From assembly GCA_951394045.1 (NCBI GenBank), contig OX595990.1, positions 1,054,001 to 1,118,000 of the forward strand: a stretch of DNA of 64,000 bases, in the 5' to 3' direction. Position numbers and translations under genes: made by a program. Shown one piece after another: positions 1 through 8,282 of the stretch. How positions within the stretch are numbered: the stretch's first letter is position 1; every line of letters begins with the position of its first letter. The stretch comes from Nitzschia sp. DOCU1. Taxonomy: Eukaryota > Bacillariophyta > Bacillariophyceae > Bacillariales > Bacillariaceae. The notes under the pieces are model-generated. The model did no database searches. It saw only the letters and a list, made by a program, of their open reading frames with translations, and was not told the DNA's origin.

Positions 1-3
1 AAA

Positions 4-3000
4 ATGGACCATCACCGCGAGAAACAGGATGCATCTTTTTCCTCTATACATTCCTCAACGAGCACAGCGAGTAGTCGAAGACGGAATAGACCCTTACGAG
101 TAAAGCGTTACACAGACGGGGGCGACGAAGTTGACACAATCGATATCCCTGAATCTGCACCTTCTTTTGAAGGTATGGGATCAACGTCGTCGTTCTCATC
201 TTTGAATGCATCAGGACGTAGCCTGCAAAGATCTTACGAAGGGGGAGCAGTCAATCGATCTGGGAGAATAAAGCGCTACCAGCCAGCCACCATTGATTCG
301 TCTGGGTCAGAATCGGGATCGGATGGTGACAAGGAGGATACAGTTGAGCCTCCTGCAGCACTTCACGCCATGTCAAAGAATGAGATAAATGGCACTGACG
401 GCCATGGCGAAGTCTCACCCGATATGTCAAAATCTTTGGAAGGGGGTGGCAAACCATCGATTAAGGAAGGCAATAGAGGGACAGCTTCTTCCGGGCGATC
501 TACCGAATTGAAACAAAGCGACGGCGACAAAAGTTCGTTGAACAATTCTAGCACGAATAAGGTACCATCGCCAAAACATACCGTCTATTTTTCTCAGACG
601 GAGCAGACTTCCAAATCCAACGAAACCTCCGAGGAATTTTCCGCTCCACCACCTACCGATCTAATGAGGGCGAGATCGACTACCACCGAGAGGAACATGG
701 GTCTAGCAGTATCCGTTCGAGTGGCGGAAGGCAGCGACGAGGACAGTGAGCAAGAGGAAGAGGATGTCATCACCTCAACCAAACGTGCTAGACAGAGCAT
801 TTTGAAGCGAAGGAACAATGCAGTGGCGGCAGTAGTAGCGGGGATCCGATTGAAATCCGGGGGCGATGGTTCTTCCGACAACGCCGATCCCGCCGCACGA
901 GCAACTCGACGTGTTCAGATGAGCACAGTCGCCGAAGGAGGACGATCTCCAGACCGGACTTTAAGCACGGAAGAGGAAGACAAAGTACGACACCAACGAA
1001 TCGAGGAACTTGAACAACGAAAACGGAAACTCGAGGCCCTGGCAAAGGCTGCTGCAGCTAAGCGGAGGGGGGATCCTGATATTTCCCTGAGTATATCGGC
1101 GAGCTCATCGAGTCTGCGGCAAAAAGCTCCGCGCACAGTCAACATTGATGTTTACACTGGAGAGGTTATTGGAGAAATGCCCAACATCAAATCTATCTTG
1201 AGACATTCTGGCATCTCAAAGGACGACGAGGAAGACGATTCTTCCTCTGGCTACTCATCAACCGAGTATGATTTGCCGGTCCCGAAAGAACAAAAGCACA
1301 AACAATTACTTTGCATGATCCTCCTCATTTTGATCGGAACTGGACTAGGAGTATATTTTGGAGTCTACTACGACAGCAACAAAAGCAACAACCAAAAGGA
1401 AATTCCCATTATATTAGCACCGAGTCCTGCTCCAAGCAGCGTTGCACCCGGAGATTCCACAGGCATGACTACAACACAGCCCTCGCCCCTGCTGCGTCGC
1501 ACGCCTCAGCCATCGCTCCTGGTTCCGTCAGCTCCGACTTTGCGTCCTGCACTTTCGCCATCTGGCACAGCGCCCCCCTCGACAACAATCGTGCCTGCTG
1601 GGACCACACTCGAGCCATCTGCGATCAACAGCGCATTCAGCTCGACTGGAACACCAACTACCGGTACGACTATTGAGGCGACATCGAATCCAGCTGGCCA
1701 GACCCTGACACCATCCATGACCCCTCTTAACAGAACCATAACTCCGACCGCGATTCTTGCTAATGTCGATCCAGCCCTTCTCGAACTTTTGGCAGAAGAA
1801 TGGCCACCATTGTTGGGATCCCTTTCCCCGGAATCTCCTCAGCTTCAAGCATTGGAATGGTTGTCATCGGACCAGGGGCTCCCTTCATACTCCACAGACC
1901 GCAAGAAGCAGCGATTCGCTCTAGCCACATTCTTCTACAGCACGGATGGACAAGGTTGGTCGAGAAATCGTTTGTGGCTGACAGATTCAAATGAGTGCCG
2001 TTGGTATACAAGTGGCGATTCTTCCACTCAGTGCGATCAAACTGGTATGTACAGCAGCCTCAAGTTGAACTTTATCGGCCTTAATGGCACACTTCCGGCT
2101 GAGTTGGCGCTCCTCTCAAGCCTAACCCTAATTGATCTAAGTCGAGCTGATGGGAATAGGTCCATTCGTGGCCCAATTCCGACTGAACTTGGGCTATTAT
2201 CAAAATTGCAGGACTTGAACCTAGAGGGCAATGAAATACATGGGAAAATCCCCAGCGAAATCGGTAATTTGGTCGACATAAGGAGGCTACGCCTCAGCAA
2301 GAACATGCTATCTTTCAGTCTACCTGCGGAAATTGGGTTTTTGACTCAACTTCGAACAATTGATGTAGGGGAGAACAACTTTGAGGGGATGCTGCCGTCT
2401 GAGATTGGGAATCTGGTTAACTTGGAGTCTCTCCTGCTGGCAAACAATCAATTCACCGGAGGCATTCCCGGCGAGGTGGGCATGCTTACCTCATTAGCCG
2501 ACTTTGAGGCCCAATCGAACGCCTTTACCTCTTTACCGACCGAAATTGGCAATCTTGGATCATTGTTAACTCTAAACATTGCCGACAACAGACTCGCGGG
2601 CGAAATTCCCTCCGAAATCGGACAACTTTCAAACTTGCTGCGGTTGGATTTGAGTGGCAATGTTTTGTCGGGCACCATTCCGACGTCAATCGGGAGCCTT
2701 TTATCGATCCGTGACAAGTTGGACTTATCAAACAACAAACTATCCGGTTCCATTCCGATATTTCTTGGCTCGCTGGTGTTACTTCGCGACCTTCGTTTGC
2801 ATTCAAATCAGCTGACTGGCGAGGTCCCCGTTTCCTTTCGATCTCTAGGACAATTGAGTAAGTTGGCAATCCTTGTTAATCGGTATCACCAGAAAAGCAT
2901 TTGAACTGATAGTTCTTTCCCCTTTTCCTCAAAGGCATGCTTCGGCTCGAATTCAACCGTTTGTCAGGAATCGTACCGGCGACCGTCTGCGCTGTCTTTG

Positions 3001-3149
3001 CTTATTCCCTTCCAGTCTTTGTGGCCGATTGTCTCGTGGATGTGATATGCCCATGCTGTTCCTACTGTTGCGACGCCGACGGTAACTGTTCTTGTCAGTT
3101 TGAGAACTCTGCGTGGGAACAATTTCTTTGCAATGGCTTTGATTCTTAA
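4..3149 (+). CDS. Membrane-anchored leucine-rich repeat protein (two exons)
   Basis: Predicted protein of about 1022 residues. Residues 1-430 are charged, Ser/Glu-rich and probably cytosolic. A single membrane span follows at about 434-456 (LLCMILLILIGTGLGVYFG), then a Pro/Thr/Ser-rich stalk to about 600. The remainder is an LRR N-cap (DGQGWSRNRLW) and about eleven 24-residue plant-type repeats (IPSEIGNLxxL). The first exon ends at 2857. An intron with a GTAAGT donor spans 2858-2934, and exon 2 (2935-3149) finishes the last repeat (MLRLEFNRLSGIVPA) and adds a Cys-rich tail. Without splicing the frame stops at 2904. The start is the first ATG, in a purine-rich AAAATGG context. There is no kinase domain, so this is receptor-like only by architecture. 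A role in adhesion or ligand recognition is inference. Its 3' end lies 78 bp from the convergent xylose isomerase. Confidence 0.88.
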
Positions 3150-3226
3150 TCGAAGTTACCGCTACAACAAAAAGTCGGAAAATAATTGTAAAGCTATAGC
3201 TGGAAGCGCCCCGTTTCTGTTTTCAT

Positions 3227-4546
3227 TTATCCATAGACATGACGGTTTCGCACAATCTCGTACAGTTCCTGCTTGGCGGAAATCGTCTTTGGCTCTCCCT
3301 TTGATTTTGCATACTGGGCGCACTCCTCCAGAGTCGCTTCGCCCTTTTCAATTTTTTGGCCAATAGCCTCCGTCTTCCACGACAAGTAGCGCTCTTCCAA
3401 CATGGCACGAATGGTTCCTTCTTCCTTCATTTTTGCGGCACGTCGCAAACCTGCTGCATATGTATCCATCGCTCCAATATGTCCAATGAAAAGGTCGATT
3501 GGATCCACCGATTCTCGTCGTACCTTACAGTCAAAATTGAGCCCGCCCGTCTCAAAGCCACCTTGTTCCAATAAAATAGCCATGACTGCCGTCGTTTGTT
3601 GGACATCCATTGGAAAATTATCCGTATCCCATCCCAACAATGTGTCCCCAGTGTTGGAATCGATGCTTCCCAACATTCCATAAATGGAAGAGACATAAAT
3701 ATCGTGGACCGCTTCGTGACCTGCCAAGGTAGTGTGATTGGGCTCAATATTGAGCTTGAAATGTTTGTTGAGGCCATATTCATGAAGAAACGCCATGGTA
3801 GTCTGCGCGTCGTAGTCGTATTGATGCTTGGAGGGCTCTCGTGGTTTGGGCTCCAACAGGAATTGAGCCGTGTAACCCATTTTTTCCTTGTATGCCACGG
3901 CCATTTTGTACATGGCCGCCATGTGATCACATTCTTTCTTCATGTCGACATTCAAGAGACTATGATAGCCTTCTCGGCCACCCCAAAAAACATGATTCAG
4001 ACCACCCAGCTTGTAGTTAATGTCCATGACCTTTTGAATCTGCGCGGCGGCATAGCAAAAGACATGAACATCGGGATTCGTCATGCCTCCATTCATGTAA
4101 CGAGGATGAGAAAAGAGATTCTGCGTAGCCCAGAGCAGTTTGACTCCTGTTTCCTTTTGCTTTTCCAGCAAGTACTCGGTCATGACATCCACATTGGCAA
4201 GGGATTCTTCCAGCGTGTCCCCTTCGGGGGCCACGTCAAAGTCATGAAAGCAATAATACTCCACGCCCAACTTGGTAAAGAGTTCGAATGCCACATCGGC
4301 ACGTCGTTTAGCAAGTTCCAAACCTTGGAGGTTTTCTTCCCAGTGACGAATCAGCGTCTCACCGCCAAAGGGATCGCGGCCACCACCACCGACAAAAGTA
4401 TGCCAAAAACAAACACTGAACCGAAGCCATTCTTTCATGGGCTTGCCCAGAATCACTTCATCGGCATTGTAATGGCGGAAACTCAGTGGATCCGTCGATG
4501 ACGGGCCCTTGTACTCGATCTTTGGAACGGGAAAGTACTCGGTCAT
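3227..4546 (-). CDS. xylA: Xylose isomerase, class II
   Basis: Protein of 439 residues, the normal length for class II xylose isomerase (EC 5.3.1.5), which interconverts D-xylose and D-xylulose in a TIM-barrel metalloenzyme. The catalytic pair HDFD (His101, Asp104) is present. So are the ligand motifs LLEPKPREP (Glu232, Lys234), NIEPNH (Glu268, His271), Asp296, GWDTDNFP (Asp307, Asp309) and NFD (Asp339), plus the substrate-loop motif VFWGGREGY. All key residues are intact, so the enzyme should be active. No N-terminal targeting sequence is obvious, so cytosolic action is likely. The gene appears intron-free and converges on the LRR gene with a very short 3' gap. Its upstream region is the 4547-5041 interval. 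Confidence 0.95.
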   Translation of the reverse strand: MTEYFPVPKIEYKGPSSTDPLSFRHYNADEVILGKPMKEWLRFSVCFWHTFVGGGGRDPFGGETLIRHWEENLQGLELAKRRADVAFELFTKLGVEYYCFHDFDVAPEGDTLEESLANVDVMTEYLLEKQKETGVKLLWATQNLFSHPRYMNGGMTNPDVHVFCYAAAQIQKVMDINYKLGGLNHVFWGGREGYHSLLNVDMKKECDHMAAMYKMAVAYKEKMGYTAQFLLEPKPREPSKHQYDYDAQTTMAFLHEYGLNKHFKLNIEPNHTTLAGHEAVHDIYVSSIYGMLGSIDSNTGDTLLGWDTDNFPMDVQQTTAVMAILLEQGGFETGGLNFDCKVRRESVDPIDLFIGHIGAMDTYAAGLRRAAKMKEEGTIRAMLEERYLSWKTEAIGQKIEKGEATLEECAQYAKSKGEPKTISAKQELYEIVRNRHVYG

Positions 4547-5041
4547 GGTGGGGGCAATCTATCGGCAAGGATGAGAATGACAACAAGCTTCTGAAAATTC
4601 CTTTTGACTTCGGTATCGTTGTTTTGGCGGGAAAAACGACAACACGCACTTTTGCGTGACGTATTCAGACGTATCCAAACAAAGATCTTTGGCGTCCGTC
4701 TGTCCGGTCGGGTGCGCTGGCTGGCGACAAAGATTGCGCACGCATAGAGTATGGCGAGCCTCGCGACCAGCCCACCCTGCGCGCGCGTCTGCGCTCCAAA
4801 GTCCCACAATTTTGGATTTCTGCTTTTGATTTTTTCTTGGTCAATCTTGCTAACTAACTACCAGCGAGCTAGTACCTGGTAGCGAGTTCCACCTACACAT
4901 GTTGAGTAGCTAGTTAACACAAAGGGACGACAAAGGGACCAGCCAGCATTAAGTAGCATCCGGCGTTTCTTTGACAATTTAGTTGTTAGGACCTCATTAT
5001 ACGATTTCGCCCACTGCCGGCAGTGGTGCTATTGCACACCA
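4547..5041. other. Intergenic: xylose isomerase promoter side
   Basis: No convincing gene. The interval holds the 5' flank of the xylose isomerase gene and the 3' flank of the lyase-like gene that ends at 5042. Around 4850-4915 it contains a patch of short CTA/TAG-rich motifs (ctaactaactacc, gtagctagttaac), also seen in other gaps of this window. Confidence 0.5.
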
Positions 5042-7711
5042 TTACGTGTTGGAATAATCAAGTCCTAAATTCCAAAACGGAGCAATCATGACAGATCGTG
5101 ATCGTGAATCGTAGACGCTCGGCATGTCGTGGGTACTCTTTGGCGGCATCTGGGAGCTGCTCGTCTTGTTTGAACTGTTCATCCAACTTGGCAACTCCAA
5201 AGGACGATCCAACAACGTCGGACAATGATGCTGTGCATCTGACACAAGTGGCCACCATCGTTGAATGTCGACATGAGGTGTAGTAGCATTTGTCGAATTC
5301 GGGCATGTCTCGGCTTGGCCAAAGTATGGAACCGTTCGCTGAAATGCACGACATAGGAGCGTTACGTTGGCATCCCCCATTGGCTCAGCAGCAGCATCAC
5401 CAAAGTCCCAAACGCTCTTGCCAGTCATTGTACCTGCCATTCGGGCCAAAATTGACCAGCCATGAAGAGACATTAGCTGGCGATACACACAATTTGAGTA
5501 CTTGAGGTCGTTGTGCAAGCGCCCGTCAGCATTGATTGTCGCCATCACTCGAGACCGAGCTGTATTAATATAGTAAAGCATCTTGGACGTATCATTCACA
5601 AACGACGCGACGGCAACTGCTTGAGCATCAAACCACACACCATTGTAATCTTTGGACGTGTACGCGTTGATCCCTGCCTTCGACTTTTCTATCCAGCTCA
5701 AGTACTTTGTGAACCACATATTTAGCTCCTGCATCTCTGTTTGGTTCAACTGTCCACTGGTCTCTACCAGACGCACAGCGTCCAAGAAGAAAAACATGCC
5801 ATTTCCGTCGGCAACGCCGTCGGTTGCTTTCTTGTTGGCCTTTGACTTGTATGCTCGAGCAAATGCAAGGTGGGGATGCATTTTGGTGTCCGTGTCTAGA
5901 AACCACGTGCGGATGTTTCGTGCCGCAGTGTGGGCGTAGGTAGAATTGCCAGTCAGAAAGTACGCCAACCCCAAAACCGTGGTATGGACATTCATGTCCC
6001 GAAGCCGCTTTGGATCCAGAAAAGCCTCATCGTACTTTCGGCGATACGCACTTCCTAGAAAGTAATGTTTGTCATGGGACTTTACCACGAATCGATTCGG
6101 TTTGTCCATGACGGACCAAGGGCCCAACTGAGTTGCTCTGTCTGCCAGAGCTATCATCCTTTCCACCAAGGGCTTGATGCCAGCATCTCCTGACTGATAA
6201 AGGTTACGGTCTCTGGCCAAACTGGCTTCGTCATAGTACAGCAATTTTCCAGGACGATATCCATGCAGCTCGACTGCAGCCTTCCTATCCAATTTTTCGA
6301 GCAGTATTTCCATAGCAACATTTCGTGATTCCCGGCGATCCATAATGGCGTGTTCCGTCTCAAGTTTCTGAACTCCAGAGAAAAGCCGACTCGTCCACCC
6401 CACACGCTTGACAGTATAGTTCAGCGGCAAATCTGGAATGGGTTCAAATAATGGTCCCAATTGTTGACTCTCCCACCCCCATAAGGAAGGCCAACCATCC
6501 CAAGGGCCTGGAACGCCAAGCCGTTGAAGAAATTCCACCTTATTTTTCCTACCATACCGCAGCTTTGGATGAAAACGGCCTTTAGCCGAGCGATGTAGAA
6601 TCACCTGTGGCTCCTCCAAGGGGGTCGGGTCGTAGGCTGGATCAAGAAGTTCCAAATTGTCGATCGCACGGTTCATGGGTGTGTAGGCATATTTGTCCTC
6701 AGGAAGAGTCATGTTACGTTGCAATTGTTCGTAGATGGCACGGAAGGCGTTTCGATGAAGGAAGCAGTTGCCGTCCCACGGCAGGATCCAATCCGCCCCG
6801 TACGAAATACCAATTTCAATCATTTGATTCCTGGCCCCATTCTGATTGGTGACAAAGAGGTTCTTATCCTGTTGGATTGACTCATCGACGACTAGCCGCT
6901 TGGAAAAATGATCTTGACCGGCATACCGTTTATCATGAACGACGTCTGGTATTGTTGTATAATAGTCATATCGATAGTCGACTTTGTCATAGTCGTCCAA
7001 TCGAAAAGGAATGATGGTATAGTTTTGCTGGAAGTGGTGCAGCAACGCAGTTAACTGATCTAGTATATCGTCGTCGATGATTCGATTCAAAACCCAGTGC
7101 TTCTCCAGATACGGAAACTCTTCTTCATGCATGAGTGTAAAATTGAGATTTCTCACCGCTTGTTGAGGGTCGTGGCGTGGGGGCAGTGCATTGCCAATAG
7201 CTCTCAGTAATACGAGGCGGGGCCGAAAATTCTTGTACATAAGCGAGGCCTCAGCAGGTTTTTCCCTTTGCGCCCCCCCCTCTATTTTTGTCGGGATGGT
7301 CTTTTTTGTTGTTGGTGCTGTCGTGACATTCTTATCATGCAATATGAGGCGGGGGTTGACTTTGACTATTTCAGGGAAGTTGCCCCTCATATGGTCTGCG
7401 TCTCCAGTCTTCTCCATCGTCTTTCGCAAAATGATATCTTTGGGGCTCGGCGCTTTGGCGGCATTCTTATCAGCTTCTAGCCTTTCACCACCTTCAATGG
7501 ATGCTGCTCTGGCCACATGCGAGTCATCGTCCCAGGGCGGCTTCCGCGTCGCCAACGAAAGCAGAGAAATTTGAAACCAGGCAACGACGCCGCATAAGAA
7601 GAGCATCAACATCCAATACCTTTCCAGTGGTATCCGCATTCTCGATGGTCTTTTTGTCTGTTCACATCGACTTTCCGAGCCCGTGGCAATAAGCAAAGAG
7701 CTTCCTTTCAT
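5042..7711 (-). CDS. Type II membrane protein: GT-like domain plus alginate-lyase-like domain (copy A)
   Basis: Protein of 889 residues. A signal anchor lies at about 33-52 (MLMLFLCGVVAWFQ), followed by a variable linker. A conserved region at about 185-450 includes GADWILPWDGNCF, which resembles the donor-binding part of GT-A glycosyltransferases; this assignment is weak. Residues about 525-780 align by eye with the alginate lyase family PF05426: GPWSVMDKP, LAYFLTGNSTYAHTAARNIR and KMHPHLAFARA. At the site where family members carry NNHGxWYD this protein has DYNGVWFD, so the catalytic Asn-His pair appears to be missing. The substrate is unknown. It is a tandem paralog of the gene at 8241-11192 and the tail of a segmental duplication. 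Similarity to copy B begins before the signal anchor (RCEQTKRPS), which supports the Met at 7711. Confidence 0.8.
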   Translation of the reverse strand: MKGSSLLIATGSESRCEQTKRPSRMRIPLERYWMLMLFLCGVVAWFQISLLSLATRKPPWDDDSHVARAASIEGGERLEADKNAAKAPSPKDIILRKTMEKTGDADHMRGNFPEIVKVNPRLILHDKNVTTAPTTKKTIPTKIEGGAQREKPAEASLMYKNFRPRLVLLRAIGNALPPRHDPQQAVRNLNFTLMHEEEFPYLEKHWVLNRIIDDDILDQLTALLHHFQQNYTIIPFRLDDYDKVDYRYDYYTTIPDVVHDKRYAGQDHFSKRLVVDESIQQDKNLFVTNQNGARNQMIEIGISYGADWILPWDGNCFLHRNAFRAIYEQLQRNMTLPEDKYAYTPMNRAIDNLELLDPAYDPTPLEEPQVILHRSAKGRFHPKLRYGRKNKVEFLQRLGVPGPWDGWPSLWGWESQQLGPLFEPIPDLPLNYTVKRVGWTSRLFSGVQKLETEHAIMDRRESRNVAMEILLEKLDRKAAVELHGYRPGKLLYYDEASLARDRNLYQSGDAGIKPLVERMIALADRATQLGPWSVMDKPNRFVVKSHDKHYFLGSAYRRKYDEAFLDPKRLRDMNVHTTVLGLAYFLTGNSTYAHTAARNIRTWFLDTDTKMHPHLAFARAYKSKANKKATDGVADGNGMFFFLDAVRLVETSGQLNQTEMQELNMWFTKYLSWIEKSKAGINAYTSKDYNGVWFDAQAVAVASFVNDTSKMLYYINTARSRVMATINADGRLHNDLKYSNCVYRQLMSLHGWSILARMAGTMTGKSVWDFGDAAAEPMGDANVTLLCRAFQRTVPYFGQAETCPNSTNATTPHVDIQRWWPLVSDAQHHCPTLLDRPLELPSWMNSSNKTSSSQMPPKSTHDMPSVYDSRSRSVMIAPFWNLGLDYSNT

Positions 7712-8210
7712 CCTCCTATCATCCAGGGTTACGCTCTTTCTTAAACTCTACCTCGCTTGTTGTTGCGACCAGGCATCCTTTCGAATGAAATGGGCTTCGG
7801 CCCTCGTCCGACCACGTTACTCGTCGGGGTCACGGCGTTGTTTGTTTGCGCGACCCGTCATGATGGATGCAAGTTTGGTTTGCTGCGCCCATCTTTGTCG
7901 AGTGACTCACTCGCGTTTTGCCCGGCAAACCGCTCAACGGTCGCATTTTGACATTAATAGTGTCGGGTTCGCTCGGGGGGAAGTAAAGTCGGGGAGGCCG
8001 ACGAACATGTCCAGCAATCCGAATAACGGTACATAGTCGCGGCTAATAGTAGTCAGGTATAGTTGCCAAAGGCTTGGCGACGACCTCAGTTTGATGTCTA
8101 TAGGATGACAGACTACGGAGTAAGTTAAAGCGATGACCTAGAACAGACAAGAAAGACCAGGACGCGATCCTTCAGTAGCTGTAACCGATTTTTGCTTCCC
8201 GAAGCTATTC
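7712..8210. other. Duplicated 5' flank of lyase-like copy A
   Basis: No gene. The stretch is recognisably homologous to the 5' flank of copy B (about 11200-11560). Shared blocks include the segment around 7918-8030 (caacggtcgcatt) and the block around 8125-8170 (agacaagaaagaccagg). It therefore belongs to the duplicated unit and probably carries the promoter of copy A. Confidence 0.7.
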
Positions 8211-8282
8211 TCTCGGTCTTGTGTCCTCTTTTGGACGCGATTAATCCGTTGCTTCTGTTCTCCGATCTAGCGAGTCATTCCG
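8211..8282 (-). pseudogene. Remnant of the coiled-coil gene at the duplication junction
   Basis: These 72 bases match positions 12280-12351, inside exon 1 of the coiled-coil/cyclophilin-like gene, with about 80% identity by eye (tctcggtcttgtgtcctctt versus tctcgttcttgcgtcctctt). The rest of that gene is absent here. The remnant sits exactly between the two tandem lyase-like units. In another reading frame it encodes the C-terminal tail and stop codon of copy B. Confidence 0.75.

Noticed and set aside
3596..4501. 301-codon open frame antisense to xylose isomerase
   Set aside because: It lies entirely opposite a strongly conserved enzyme with every catalytic residue present. The antisense product has no family features, so codon bias of the real gene explains it.
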